A stretch of DNA of 64,000 bases from Balneolaceae bacterium. GTDB lineage: Bacteria > Bacteroidota > Rhodothermia > Balneolales > Balneolaceae. The position numbers and the translations under genes were made by a program. Location of the stretch: positions 62,001-126,000 of the forward strand of contig VEMX01000012.1 in assembly GCA_009711805.1 (NCBI GenBank), in the 5' to 3' direction. Shown here piece by piece: positions 37,216 to 46,899 of this stretch (positions are counted from its first letter, which is position 1; every line of letters starts with the position of its first letter). The notes below the pieces were generated by a model. That model saw nothing but the letters and a program-made list of their open reading frames with translations, did no database searches and was not told the origin of the DNA.

Positions 37216-39627
37216 TTAAAAATTAGCACGTATCGAAAAAATCACATTACGGCCGGGAGCAGTGATACCTGAAGAATAGGGACGGTATCGTTCATCAAGA
37301 ATATTTTCCAAGCCAACATAAAAGCTTAAATGTGTTGACAACTCCCAGGAGGTTTTCAAATTAAGGGTATACCATGCCGGTGAATGGGGATTGCCTGCCG
37401 TATTAGTAGCATACAGGTGGGGTTTTCCCCTCTCGGATGGTGCCAGCCGGCGGTACGATATTTCCCCGTTATAGTCTGCATAAAGATCGAAGGTAAAGTG
37501 GCTGTATGTCCAGTTGATATGAGTACTCCCAAAAGTGGGGGCTACATGCCGCAAAGGAACCTGGCCTTTCTCTTTTGCTTCTTCGTTTCCTTTCTGAAAA
37601 TTCATGGTTGAAGAAATGGTGACTGTTGGGTGCAACCGTAATTCCATTCCGGCCTGAATGCCCTTCACTATTGCTCCGGATACGTTTTGAATAGCCTGCA
37701 CCTGGCTTTTTGCACCGTCGTACATCACACTATCCTGTCCATTCAATGTAAAATCTCTGCGAACCATAGCGTTATCCAGGAGAGTATAAAATGCAGTAAC
37801 ATCCAATTTCAACCGCTTATCTATCACTTTTTGAACTCCCAGCTCAAAATTATAGGCATGTTCGGGTGAGAGATTGGGATTGGGAATAACAACCGAACCG
37901 GGTTCCGAATCAAATACTTTACCTATATCGTCTATATTCGGGGCCCGGAATCCACTGGAAATATGCGCGTTCACCTGCCAGCTTTCTCCTCCTCTGAAAA
38001 CACCCCCTATACTCCCGGTTAGGGCTCCTTTATTGAGTTCGGCTTTACTAAAAGGAAAGTCAAAGAAACGGTCTGAAAAAGAAGCGTCAATCACATACCG
38101 GGTGTATCTGCTGCCGGCAGTAATCGTCCACCTTGAATTAAGGTTGTTTTTATATTTGGCAAATAACGCATACGATTGCCACAAAGCTCCATCCGGGTAT
38201 CGGCTGGCAACGGCGCTTTTTTCAGAGGTTTCAATATTCATCCGGTGGGCCCGGGAATGCACTTTGTTAACAACGGCTTCGGCACCATAAAATAACGTGC
38301 TTTGAGCAGAAAGCAGCTTCTCAAAATCAAAAGTGGCAGAATAGGCTTTCAACCGCTCTTCCCGGTTTCTTAAAAAGGAACTTCCAAAACTCCGGTCATT
38401 TCTGCTTTCCTCAAAATCCTGGTAAGCAGCTGTAACTTTAGCCTGGTCAAATAACATGGAGGGAGTATGGTATAGAGCACTAATGCTGGTCATCAACCAC
38501 TGCTGAGGGCCATAATACCATTCTGCTTTTCTGAATTGACCCTCTCTCTTTTCAATAAGCCGGTCGTAACGGGGAATATCTCCTGTTGATGAATAATGCA
38601 TCCCCATACGTATATCCCAATCATCTGATGGTCGGTAACGCAATTTCTGCATCAGGTTAAACTGCCGGTAAGCTGTTGGATATTGAATGGAGGGGCGGTC
38701 ATTGTTAACCACTACATCCTTACCATCAATCCGGGCCACATATTGCTTTCGCAAATATTCTTCAGGGCCTTTGGATCCCATTCTCATATTATCAAAATCA
38801 GAATAGGTAAAACTGCTAAGCCCGGCCCATTTTTGAAATCCATATTTGAGATTAACATGTGCGGTATTCTCCCAGTTTGCCGACGCAATTCTGGTTAAGG
38901 CGACTCCTTTAAATTCAGTTTCATCCCCTGCACTTAATTTGGGAGCTGCTGTATTAAAACTCATAACCCCACCCAGTGCATCACTTCCATACATCACAGA
39001 ACCCGGACCAAATATCACTTCGGTATTTTCAATGATATTCGCATCCAAAGAAATTACATTTTGGAGATTCCCACTTCGAAAAATGGCATTATTCATGCGT
39101 ATGCCATCCACAACCAAAAGAACACGGTTGGTCGCAAACCCCCGAATCATAGGGCTTCCCCCTCCCATCTGGCTTTTTTGCACAAATACCCGATTGGAAA
39201 CTCCCAACAAATCAGCTGCTGTTTGAGGGTTTTGAAGCTTCATCTCTCCAGCTGTAATACGCTGTATAGTCAAGGGTATTTCTCTGGTGTTTTGCTCCCA
39301 TCGGTTTGCTGATACCACCGTTTCGCCCAAAGTGAGAGCTTCACTTTCCATAACAACCACCAGGCCGTCCCTAACAATTTGCGGGTATGTGAGCCTGCGA
39401 TCTTTATACCCCAGATAACTGAATATAATCCCTCTTTTATGTTGAAATGCAGCTATTGAGACGGTGCCTTGGGTATCGGTAACTCTTGTTACTTTACTAT
39501 CTTCAGATACAATATAAACTCCGGTTAACGGCTCTTTACTTTGGCTATCTACTACCGTTATTTCCTGGGAAAATGCAGAAACATGATATACAAATACGAG
39601 TAGTGTAGACAGAATATACTTTTTCAT
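37216..39627 (-). CDS. TonB-dependent outer-membrane receptor (siderophore/haem type)
   Basis: About 803 residues from the ATG at 39627, which gives a normal signal peptide (MKKYILSTLLVFVYHVSAFSQ is the start; cleavage after SFSQ-like site). The open frame continues 18 codons further upstream without family features. Order: carboxypeptidase-regulatory-like domain (about 22-100), plug (VVSANRWEQNTREIP to GPGSVMYGSDALGGVMSF), 22-strand-type barrel with the end IFSIRANF. The plug resembles haemoglobin/haem and colicin-type receptors. Substrate not determined; no operator like that at 2752 was seen upstream. Confidence 0.88.
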   Translation of the reverse strand: MKKYILSTLLVFVYHVSAFSQEITVVDSQSKEPLTGVYIVSEDSKVTRVTDTQGTVSIAAFQHKRGIIFSYLGYKDRRLTYPQIVRDGLVVVMESEALTLGETVVSANRWEQNTREIPLTIQRITAGEMKLQNPQTAADLLGVSNRVFVQKSQMGGGSPMIRGFATNRVLLVVDGIRMNNAIFRSGNLQNVISLDANIIENTEVIFGPGSVMYGSDALGGVMSFNTAAPKLSAGDETEFKGVALTRIASANWENTAHVNLKYGFQKWAGLSSFTYSDFDNMRMGSKGPEEYLRKQYVARIDGKDVVVNNDRPSIQYPTAYRQFNLMQKLRYRPSDDWDIRMGMHYSSTGDIPRYDRLIEKREGQFRKAEWYYGPQQWLMTSISALYHTPSMLFDQAKVTAAYQDFEESRNDRSFGSSFLRNREERLKAYSATFDFEKLLSAQSTLFYGAEAVVNKVHSRAHRMNIETSEKSAVASRYPDGALWQSYALFAKYKNNLNSRWTITAGSRYTRYVIDASFSDRFFDFPFSKAELNKGALTGSIGGVFRGGESWQVNAHISSGFRAPNIDDIGKVFDSEPGSVVIPNPNLSPEHAYNFELGVQKVIDKRLKLDVTAFYTLLDNAMVRRDFTLNGQDSVMYDGAKSQVQAIQNVSGAIVKGIQAGMELRLHPTVTISSTMNFQKGNEEAKEKGQVPLRHVAPTFGSTHINWTYSHFTFDLYADYNGEISYRRLAPSERGKPHLYATNTAGNPHSPAWYTLNLKTSWELSTHLSFYVGLENILDERYRPYSSGITAPGRNVIFSIRANF

Positions 39628-39971
39628 TGAAGCTGTAAAAATTGATGATCTTTTGCCCGATGAATGCCGGTAGTTGCTCAAATATATCTTTTGATAATTT
39701 TGCTCTGCTGATCTGATTTATAGAGGACTTTGGAGAACCAAAGATTTTGTTCAATGTCAAGGCCAGAAAGAAGTTGAAACCGCAGCATCTAACCCATACC
39801 CGAGGATTTCAACCACCGGATAACGCAAACATTGGGCAAAAGACCGGTTTTTCAAAGTGCCCTTAATAATGTGTTCAACACGCTAACCAACAAGATACTC
39901 ATCCTCTGCGCTACAATCTTTTAAGGGTTGTTAACTCTTTTCTTTAACTACTTTTAATTCACTCAACAAAC
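39628..39971. other. Intergenic region upstream of the second TonB receptor
   Basis: About 345 bp. I looked for a cobalamin or thiamine riboswitch on the minus strand and saw none of the conserved boxes. Function presumed promoter and leader of the receptor gene. Confidence 0.4.
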
Positions 39972-40520
39972 TTATAAGATCCGTCGAGCCGTATAATAGA
40001 CCTTTTTCCAGTAGTTGTTCTGTAAATTCGAAATGCGGACCCCCGTACTTGTGGAAGCATGCAGAAACTCAACCTCATTCACCATTACCCCTACATGTAA
40101 GGTTTTAGCTCCCGTCTTAAAAAAAACAAGGTCGCCCGTGTGTATGTCCCTCTTATTAACCTTGCTGCCTACTTTAAACTGTTCCCGCGTATTCCTGGGC
40201 AGGTCCATATAAAAATAATCCTCGAACACAATCTGCATAAACGAAGAACAATCTACACCACTATACCCTTTACTTCCGAGCACATAGGGTACTCCTTTCC
40301 AGTCGTTATAAGCTCGTTCCAGTGATTTTTTAATATCTTTTACCTCAGCGGATGAACCGTTGGATAAACTGGCCGCCACAGCTGGTTCTGTCCCTGAATC
40401 ATCTTTTAAATCACTTGAAGCCTGTTTTTGCTTCCAGGGAATGGTACCTCTTTTAACCACACCGCACCCCTGTGAAACGATGATAAAAACCGCTAAAAAT
40501 AAAATGTACCTAACCGTCAT
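39972..40520 (-). CDS. NlpC/P60 (C40) peptidase lipoprotein
   Basis: Cell-wall hydrolase-like lipoprotein of 182 residues. Lipobox at Cys19 (VSQGC), then a linker and the NlpC/P60 domain from about residue 60, with catalytic Cys91 in YSGVDCSSF, His in TLHVGVMV and a third polar residue (His) in EFLHAST. It probably cleaves D-Glu-meso-DAP bonds in peptidoglycan. Divergent from pdxJ. Confidence 0.93.
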   Translation of the reverse strand: MTVRYILFLAVFIIVSQGCGVVKRGTIPWKQKQASSDLKDDSGTEPAVAASLSNGSSAEVKDIKKSLERAYNDWKGVPYVLGSKGYSGVDCSSFMQIVFEDYFYMDLPRNTREQFKVGSKVNKRDIHTGDLVFFKTGAKTLHVGVMVNEVEFLHASTSTGVRISNLQNNYWKKVYYTARRIL

Positions 40521-40593
40521 GTCTGCTTTATTCCTTTGATGTTAATATAAGCGGATATGCCTATTTTGAAACAGAAAATTCTTAGTCGGAAAA

Positions 40594-41337
40594 ATGGTAG
40601 ACCCCAGTATGAATTTATTAGTAAACATCGATCACATTGCAACACTCAGAAACGCCCGCGGTGAAGGATATCCTGATCCGGTTGAAGCAGCCATAGTCTG
40701 TGAAACAGCTGGAGCTTCGGGTATTGTATTTCATCTGCGGGGCGACCGCAGGCATATCAGGGATGAAGATGTAGCCCGCCTCAAAAAAACCGTTAAGGGG
40801 AAGCTGGATTTTGAAATGGCCGCTACGGATGAAATGATCAAAATCCTTAAAAATACGCACCCGCATTTATGCACCCTTGTTCCCGAAGGCCGGGAAGAAC
40901 TTACCACCGAGGGAGGCTTAAATATGAATACGGTCTACGATGATTATAAAGAAAGGGTGTTTCCAGCTATCCGGGAAACTGATATTGAAATCAGTCTCTT
41001 CCTGGATCCGAATATTGAGGATATAGACCTGGCCCATAAACTGGGTACCGATGCCATTGAACTACATACCGGAAATTTTGCCAATGCCAAATCACTTGCT
41101 GAGCGCTCCACTGAAATTGAACGTTTGAGAAAAGCTGCCATATATGCACACCAGTTAGGTATTAAAGTAAATGCAGGACACGGACTGAACCTGGAAAACT
41201 TCCCGGTTCTCCTTAAAGAAGTCCCCCACCTTAATGAAGTAAGCATTGGACACGCCCTGATTAGCAAAGCCGTATACCTCGGGCTCGATCAAACCGTGAA
41301 GGCCTACCTCGAAATAATGGATTCCTATGACAAATAA
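40594..41337 (+). CDS. pdxJ: Pyridoxine 5'-phosphate synthase
   Basis: Last step of DXP-dependent vitamin B6 synthesis. 247 residues with VNIDHIATLRNARGE, the substrate-binding HLRGDRRHI, the catalytic Glu in DFEMAA, TLVPEGREELTTEGG and VNAGHGLN. ATG codons at 40594 and 40609 are both possible; the second would match the usual family N-terminus more closely. Overlaps the era start by 11 bases. Confidence 0.96.
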   Translation: MVDPSMNLLVNIDHIATLRNARGEGYPDPVEAAIVCETAGASGIVFHLRGDRRHIRDEDVARLKKTVKGKLDFEMAATDEMIKILKNTHPHLCTLVPEGREELTTEGGLNMNTVYDDYKERVFPAIRETDIEISLFLDPNIEDIDLAHKLGTDAIELHTGNFANAKSLAERSTEIERLRKAAIYAHQLGIKVNAGHGLNLENFPVLLKEVPHLNEVSIGHALISKAVYLGLDQTVKAYLEIMDSYDK

Positions 41338-42238
41338 ACCAAAAGCCGACTCAAAAAAGAAGCCGACTCATAAATCCGGATATGTAGCTATTGTGGGTAA
41401 ACCCAATGCCGGAAAATCCACCTTAATGAATCGCATTCTTGGAACCAAGCTCTCCATCACCACACATAAGCCACAGACTACCCGCCACCAGGTACTTGGA
41501 ATTCACTCCAACGAGCATGCCCAACTTATTTTCCTGGATACTCCCGGCATTATCAATCCCAAATATGAGCTGCAAAAGGCGATGATGCGTTTTGTCAATA
41601 AAGCTGAGAAAGATGCCGATGTAGTCCTGTTTATTGTAGAAGCTGGTGAGGATAACCTCCCCGAATACGCCTTCGATTCCCTGAAGCACCTACAGAAACC
41701 CGTCATCCTGGTTATTAACAAAATTGATCTTAAACCTAAGGATGAGGTACAACAACTGGCCACAAAAATTGAAGATATGCACCGCTTTGAAGATACTGTG
41801 CTTATTTCAGCTTTGGGTGGAGAAGGGATCCCTTCTTTAATGGAAGCTATTACCAAGTATATCCCCGAAGGTCCACCCTTTTATCCCAAGGATGAACTCA
41901 GTGAACATCCGGTCCGCTTTTTTGTTGCTGAACTGATCCGGGAACAAATATACCTGCAGTTTCACCAGGAAATTCCCTACTCAGCTACCGTTTCTATTGT
42001 ACAATATGACGAACGGGACGATCTCGACTACATCAGTGCCGATATTATTGTGAACCAGAAATCCCAAAAGGGAATGCTGATTGGCAAAGGAGGCAAAGCT
42101 ATCAAAAAACTGGGAATGGAATCACGCAAAACCATTCAGGAATTTGTGGGCCGCAAAGTCTTCCTCGATCTTCATGTAAAAGTGAGAGAGAAATGGAGAG
42201 AGAAAGAAAACATGGTAAGGTACCTGGGGTACAACTAA
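41327..42238 (+). CDS. era: GTPase Era
   Basis: Ribosome-assembly GTPase binding 16S rRNA. 303 residues with an N-terminal Lys-rich tail, G1 GKPNAGKS (24-31), G2 TTRHQ region, G3 DTPGI, G4 NKID and a C-terminal KH domain (MLIGKGGKAIKKLG). Its start lies inside the pdxJ 3' end, so the two are coupled. Confidence 0.97.
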   Translation: MTNKPKADSKKKPTHKSGYVAIVGKPNAGKSTLMNRILGTKLSITTHKPQTTRHQVLGIHSNEHAQLIFLDTPGIINPKYELQKAMMRFVNKAEKDADVVLFIVEAGEDNLPEYAFDSLKHLQKPVILVINKIDLKPKDEVQQLATKIEDMHRFEDTVLISALGGEGIPSLMEAITKYIPEGPPFYPKDELSEHPVRFFVAELIREQIYLQFHQEIPYSATVSIVQYDERDDLDYISADIIVNQKSQKGMLIGKGGKAIKKLGMESRKTIQEFVGRKVFLDLHVKVREKWREKENMVRYLGYN

Positions 42239-42640
42239 GGTGTGTTGACAGCCTATGACATCGCTGGCTTAACCGATCAATTCATTTTCATTGGCCGATT
42301 TGGCAATATATCATAAGCTGTAATTGAGTCATTAGCCTGAGTTTTAATACAGCAGACACTCAGACACTGATTACACAAAACCCTTTCTTTATCTCTTGAT
42401 CTGAAGTCCGTCAGATTGGATACAGGGTGGTTTGGCTTACTTCCTCAGTCTCCGGTTGAAGCTCGTCCGATTGCCCGATCCAAGCAACCCAACCTTTATC
42501 TTTCCCCAATTCATCACAACCATCCTGTTTATCATATCCATCACGGTTAAAACCGGGAAAAGAATAAACTAAAACTATTTTGGATTGAAAGAATGAACAG
42601 AATGCTTCCTATGATCCTGCACATCCTGGTAACCCCTTAA
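42239..42640. other. Intergenic region left of MITE copy B
   Basis: About 400 bp with no convincing gene. No good terminator could be placed directly after era. The last bases (TTAA, 42637-42640) are the left target-site copy of the MITE. Confidence 0.4.
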
Positions 42641-42868
42641 CCCGGATTATTCACCAAGAAATTTAATCGTACGCAAGGCGAAGTGGAAATGGAAACGGAA
42701 GGGTACTGTGGTACCCTGAGTACCCCAATTTTCACTTGAACGCAGCGTACGGGGAAATTTCGCCGCCTAATCCGTACCTTAAAATTGGGCTATTACATAA
42801 AGCAATTCAACGGTGATATATTCAAGTATATAGATCGCTATTTTGCATCCATTCGTGAATAATTCGGG
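42641..42868 (+). mobile_element. 228-bp MITE, copy B
   Basis: Terminal inverted repeats CCCGGATTATTCAC (42641-42654) and GTGAATAATTCGGG (42855-42868), with perfect TTAA target copies at 42637-42640 and 42869-42872. Inner inverted repeats: AAATTT-N3-CGTACGC (42659-42674) with GCGTACG-N3-AAATTT (42745-42760), and a GGGTAC-TGTG-GTACCC hairpin. No ORF of its own. By eye about eight differences from copy C. Confidence 0.92.
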
Positions 42869-43175
42869 TTAAACCCTGGTTCATAATGCGGGGCTTTAAA
42901 CCAGAGTTTTACAGGATGTTTTGGATGCACCGGATTTACCCTTGTTGCCAATTCGACCTCTGAAATACGGGAGGTCAAGCCAAAAGCACATCTCCGTTGA
43001 GAGGGATTTGTCTGACTTCTACAAGGATGACAAGTGCGAAACGAAGGCACATCTAAGACAGCCGGGAAAGCAATCCATTCCTTGAGTGTCTATAACAGCT
43101 TTTTTACAAACTTTCTGCAGCCTTACTTTGTGTTTTTACTTTTGATTACCTACTCTTTTGGAAAATTCAAATCCA
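42869..43175. other. Intergenic region right of MITE copy B
   Basis: About 300 bp upstream of the tricorn-like protease gene. No gene seen; presumed promoter region of the protease. Confidence 0.4.
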
Positions 43176-46100
43176 ATGGGTGCTGTCGTGTACAAGAAAA
43201 TCTATCAACCTTTCCTCCTTTTAACAATTGCATTAATAACCCTTCAAAACGGCTTTTCACAAAATACGGTCCGTTTTACCTCAAGCCCGGCCATCTCACC
43301 GGATGCTTCGGTTATTGTGTTTTCTTATGAAAGCGATCTTTGGAAAATACCGGCTGGGGGTGGTACCGCTGTGCGTCTTACCGGGATGGACGGAGAAGAA
43401 ACCGCTGCAAGTATTTCTCCCGATGGCAAGTGGCTGGCCTTCAGTTCTAACCAGTATGGCAATAATGACATTTACCTTATGGCCCTGGGTGGCGGCCCCA
43501 TAAAACAATTAACTTACCACCAGGCCGGAGACCAGGTTGAATCGTGGAGCTGGGACTCTCAACGTATATATTTCCGCTCCGGACGCTACAATCGTGTAAG
43601 TACTTACGAAGTAAATATTGAAGGAGGCACTCCCAAACGACTCTTTGGCCACTACCACAATAATGTACACAACCTGATTGAAGCACCATCATCTGACACC
43701 TACTTTTTTAATGAATCCTGGGAAAGCTTCATCTTTCCCCAGAGAAAAAAATACCGCGGGCCTTTCAATCCCGACATTAAATCCTATGATACCAATTCCG
43801 GCACTTTCACTGTTCACACAGAATGGGACGGCAAAGATATGTGGCCTACCATCGACCGGGATGGAAACCTGTATCTTGTATCTGATGAACACAATGGTGA
43901 ATACAATCTCTATTCGCTGGAAAATGGAGCCAAAAACAGACTTACCTCCTTCGAAACATCGGTTATAGAGCCACAAGTGAGCGCAAACGGACAAACCATA
44001 GTCTTCGAAAAAGAATACCAGGTTTATACCTATGATGTGGCCTCCGGAAACAGTAAAAGACTGCCCATTTCCATTTACCAAAACAACACCCTGACCAAGG
44101 AACAAAGTTTTGGCGTAAAAGATAATATTACCGCTTTTGATGTATCCCCGGACAAGAAAAAACTGGCCTTCATCTCCCGGGGAGAACTTTTTGTTTCTGA
44201 TATTGACGGGAAATTTATCCGCCATATTAAAACCGATCCCATGGGGCGGGCGCTGGAAGTGAAGTGGCTGAAAGATAATCGGAATCTCATTTTCAATCAG
44301 ACCGTGGGTGGCTATCAAAACTTTTTCTCTGTTGCTGCGGATGGTTCCACAGAAGCAGAACAACTTACCAATGACCAAGGTAACAACCGGGCCCTGGAAC
44401 TCAACTCCGACCGTAGCAAAGGCATCTATCTCAGTGGAAGTAACCAGCTCCGAATGATCGACCTGGAATCATTTGAGACTGAAACCATTGTAGAAGATGA
44501 ATTCTGGGGATTCCAAAACCAGCAGCCCCGCTTCTCTCCCAATGATGAATATGTTCTCTATACAGCCCGCCGGGATTTTGAACGCGATATCTTCACCTAC
44601 CATATTGAATCCAAAGAGATATTAAATCTCACTGGTACAGGGGTTTCTGAAAACGCCCCCTTCTGGTCGCCCGATGGTAGATACATCTACTTTTCGGGAA
44701 ATCGCACGGCGCCTTCGTACCCGCGAGGCGGCGGAGAAGCTGATCTCTTTAGAATGGCCCTTGACAGCTATGAAGCTCCCTACAAATCGAGCAAGTTTGA
44801 TGACTTATTTAAGGAAGAAGACAAAGAAGAAGAAAAAGAAAGTGATAAAGAATCTGAGGAGGAATCAGAAGAACAAATTGAAATCACCATTAACTCCGAA
44901 GGTCTTATGCGACGCCTTGAGCGCATAGGCGAAGGGTTTGGCTCTCAGTTCTCCCCTTATGTAGTTCGGGATGGGGATAAAACCCATGTATTCTATTTAA
45001 GCAATCACGATGAAGGCAATACCGGTTTATACATTACTACTTTGCAGCCATATGAAAATCCAAAAACAAAAAAAATAGATGGAGTAAACTATGTAGCCAA
45101 CATCACCGAAGTAGATGGCAGTGTATACGGGCTTTCCGGCGGAACCATTTATAAACTGGATATCGGATCAGCCAAAGCCACCAAAATTGAAACAGAATTT
45201 AATTTCAAACGCAATTTGCGGGCTGAATTCAACCAAATGTTTGATGAGCTGTGGGCTAATATGGAAGAAAATTTTTATCACGAACATTTTCACGGGATCA
45301 ACTGGCCACAGGTTCGCGATCAGTACCGGGATTACCTTCCCTATGTGAACAACCGCAACGACTTCAGCCGGATGATGAATGATATGCTGGGCGAACTCAA
45401 CTCCTCTCACCTGGGCTTTAGTACGTTTGGAGAGGAAGAAGAGGAATACCATTCCACAGTTTCAATGTCGTCCGGCTTGATATTCGAAAATGATGCCCCT
45501 TATACCGTTGCTTCCGTTATAAAAAGAGGAGCTTCTGATGTAGCAGGCAAAGACATTCAGCCTGGAGATGTACTGGTTGCCGTAGATGGAAATGAGATAA
45601 CAACCGGAGCCAATCGCGAATCGTATTTCACCCGGCCGGCCATGCAGGAAGAACTGAGCCTTACTTTCCGCCGGGGCAATGACACTTTCACTGCCAAAAT
45701 ACATCCTGAATCCTATTCCTCTGCCCGAGGGAATTTATACGACGAATGGGTAAACCAAAAGCAGCAGATTGTAGACCAGCAAACAGACCGGAAAGTTGCC
45801 TATGTACATATGAAAAATATGGGCGGCGGCGAACTGGAAAACTTCCTCATTGAAATGACTTCAGAAGCTTATAAACGGGATGCCCTTATCCTTGACCTTC
45901 GGTATAACACAGGCGGTAATGTGCATGATGCTGTACTTCAGTTTCTTTCTCAACAGCCCTACCTGAAATGGAAATATCGTGACGGTGCCTATGCAGCCCA
46001 GCCTAATTTTGCTCCGGCAGCCAAACCCATTGTTCTGCTAATCAACGAACAATCGTTAAGTGACGCCGAAGTTACAGCAGCCGGCTTTAAAGAACTTGGA

Positions 46101-46346
46101 CTTGGAACCATAGTGGGAACTGAAACCTACCGCTGGATTATCTTCACTTCCGGCAAAGGCCTGGTAGACGGCTCCTTCTATCGACTGCCATCCTGGGGAG
46201 TGTATACCCTGGGTGATGAGAAGAACCTGGAACGCACCGGGGTACAACCCGATGTGGAAGTGGATAACACCTTCAAAGACCGACTCACCGGCAGCGACCC
46301 GCAGCTGATGAAAGCTATTGAACTGGTGATGGAGGAGTTAAAATAG
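43176..46346 (+). CDS. Tricorn-like S41 protease, exported
   Basis: About 1056 residues from the ATG at 43176, chosen because it gives a signal peptide (MGAVVYKKIYQPFLLLTIAL, cleavage near GFSQ); the frame also allows TTG at 43158. Order: beta-propeller with TolB/tricorn blades (FTSSPAISPDASVIVFS, ASISPDGKWLAFSSN), a Glu/Lys-rich acidic insert near 550-580, a second domain, a PDZ-like segment (IQPGDVLVAVDGNEI), then the S41 catalytic part. SSHLGF holds the tricorn-type His and INEQSLSDAE the nucleophilic Ser, followed by GLGTIVGTETY. Predicted periplasmic peptidase. Confidence 0.9.
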   Translation: MGAVVYKKIYQPFLLLTIALITLQNGFSQNTVRFTSSPAISPDASVIVFSYESDLWKIPAGGGTAVRLTGMDGEETAASISPDGKWLAFSSNQYGNNDIYLMALGGGPIKQLTYHQAGDQVESWSWDSQRIYFRSGRYNRVSTYEVNIEGGTPKRLFGHYHNNVHNLIEAPSSDTYFFNESWESFIFPQRKKYRGPFNPDIKSYDTNSGTFTVHTEWDGKDMWPTIDRDGNLYLVSDEHNGEYNLYSLENGAKNRLTSFETSVIEPQVSANGQTIVFEKEYQVYTYDVASGNSKRLPISIYQNNTLTKEQSFGVKDNITAFDVSPDKKKLAFISRGELFVSDIDGKFIRHIKTDPMGRALEVKWLKDNRNLIFNQTVGGYQNFFSVAADGSTEAEQLTNDQGNNRALELNSDRSKGIYLSGSNQLRMIDLESFETETIVEDEFWGFQNQQPRFSPNDEYVLYTARRDFERDIFTYHIESKEILNLTGTGVSENAPFWSPDGRYIYFSGNRTAPSYPRGGGEADLFRMALDSYEAPYKSSKFDDLFKEEDKEEEKESDKESEEESEEQIEITINSEGLMRRLERIGEGFGSQFSPYVVRDGDKTHVFYLSNHDEGNTGLYITTLQPYENPKTKKIDGVNYVANITEVDGSVYGLSGGTIYKLDIGSAKATKIETEFNFKRNLRAEFNQMFDELWANMEENFYHEHFHGINWPQVRDQYRDYLPYVNNRNDFSRMMNDMLGELNSSHLGFSTFGEEEEEYHSTVSMSSGLIFENDAPYTVASVIKRGASDVAGKDIQPGDVLVAVDGNEITTGANRESYFTRPAMQEELSLTFRRGNDTFTAKIHPESYSSARGNLYDEWVNQKQQIVDQQTDRKVAYVHMKNMGGGELENFLIEMTSEAYKRDALILDLRYNTGGNVHDAVLQFLSQQPYLKWKYRDGAYAAQPNFAPAAKPIVLLINEQSLSDAEVTAAGFKELGLGTIVGTETYRWIIFTSGKGLVDGSFYRLPSWGVYTLGDEKNLERTGVQPDVEVDNTFKDRLTGSDPQLMKAIELVMEELK

Positions 46347-46718
46347 TCAGTTTCGGTAACTACCAGCTGATCCAGGCCCATAACGACCGGTTGAACAGTG
46401 ACAAGGGACGGTGGAAAATACATTCTATTCCGGACTACACTACGGTGGTGGATGAAGCTTGGTCAACCATTCCTTTGTTGCCTCCCTTTAACTCCTTTCA
46501 AGTCAATAATAAAGTATCGTGGACCTGACAGGTTTCTGTAGGCAAAATTTGTATGAAATACATCTTACTTTTTAAAACCTGTCAGGTCTTTTTTGGGGTC
46601 GATCTACCAGGTCTGCTCCCGCTTATGCGGTGGTCCATGGTCAATCGTCTCTCCTCCCTCGTCCACCGTCCCTTGCCAATCATCTAAATAGATTTTTTTC
46701 ATTTCCATCAAAAATTAA
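46347..46718. other. Intergenic region with nested inverted repeats
   Basis: Holds a perfect 14-bp inverted repeat GACCTGACAGGTTT (46522-46535) and AAACCTGTCAGGTC (46575-46588) followed by T6, which may serve as terminator of the protease gene or be a palindromic repeat element. An outer pair CAAGGGACGGTGG (46402-46414) and CCACCGTCCCTTG (46663-46675) encloses it. No coding frame is credible. Confidence 0.7.
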
Positions 46719-46750
46719 TTTGCTCCTTCCAAAAACTACTCTTAGCTTTA
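46719..46750 (+). promoter_or_regulatory. Bacteroidota-type promoter of the met leader
   Basis: TTTG (46719-46722), 20-bp spacer, TAGCTTTA (46743-46750; consensus TAnnTTTG). The spacing equals that of the promoter at 2776-2807. The expected start point is within a few bases of the leader-peptide ATG at 46756. Confidence 0.55.
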
Positions 46751-46755
46751 GGGTA

Positions 46756-46836
46756 ATGAAATTTACAAGCCAAAATATCAATTCTCTCACAGCAATTTGC
46801 TGTATGTGTATGTGCATGGACAAAGCGCATACCTGA
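46756..46836 (+). CDS. Cys/Met-rich leader peptide of the met operon
   Basis: A 26-residue frame beginning MKFTSQNINS and ending ICCMCMCMDKAHT, then TGA. Seven consecutive codons (46798-46818) are Cys or Met: TGC TGT ATG TGT ATG TGC ATG. It is followed by a canonical terminator hairpin at 46865-46899 and then the SAM riboswitch of a methionine operon. Such codon runs are the hallmark of ribosome-mediated attenuation; here Cys/Met shortage would stall the ribosome. The TGA overlaps GAGGGC (46835-46840), which can pair with the terminator 5' arm. No homolog search was possible. Confidence 0.7.
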   Translation: MKFTSQNINSLTAICCMCMCMDKAHT

Positions 46837-46864
46837 GGGCAGATATAACTAAAGAAATTTACGG

Positions 46865-46899
46865 AGCCCTTTTGGATGCAATATCAAAAGGGCTTTTTT
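46865..46899 (+). terminator. Attenuator terminator of the met leader
   Basis: Stem AGCCCTTTT (46865-46873) and AAAAGGGCT (46886-46894) with T6 after it. The 5' arm GCCCTT (46866-46871) can instead pair with GAGGGC (46835-46840), overlapping the leader-peptide stop codon, giving a candidate antiterminator. Confidence 0.85.

Noticed and set aside
39628-39971. Possible cobalamin riboswitch upstream of the second TonB receptor
   Set aside because: None of the conserved B12-box segments were found on the minus strand.
42838-43050. Minus-strand 70-codon frame beside MITE copy B
   Set aside because: It starts in the intergenic region and ends within the MITE end; no family features.
43689-44378. 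Long minus-strand frame (229 codons) inside the tricorn-like gene
   Set aside because: Antisense to well-conserved propeller blades; no motif, no ribosome site.
46630-46836. 68-codon frame containing the met leader peptide
   Set aside because: The upstream part covers the predicted promoter (46719-46750); only the section from ATG 46756 is likely to be translated.
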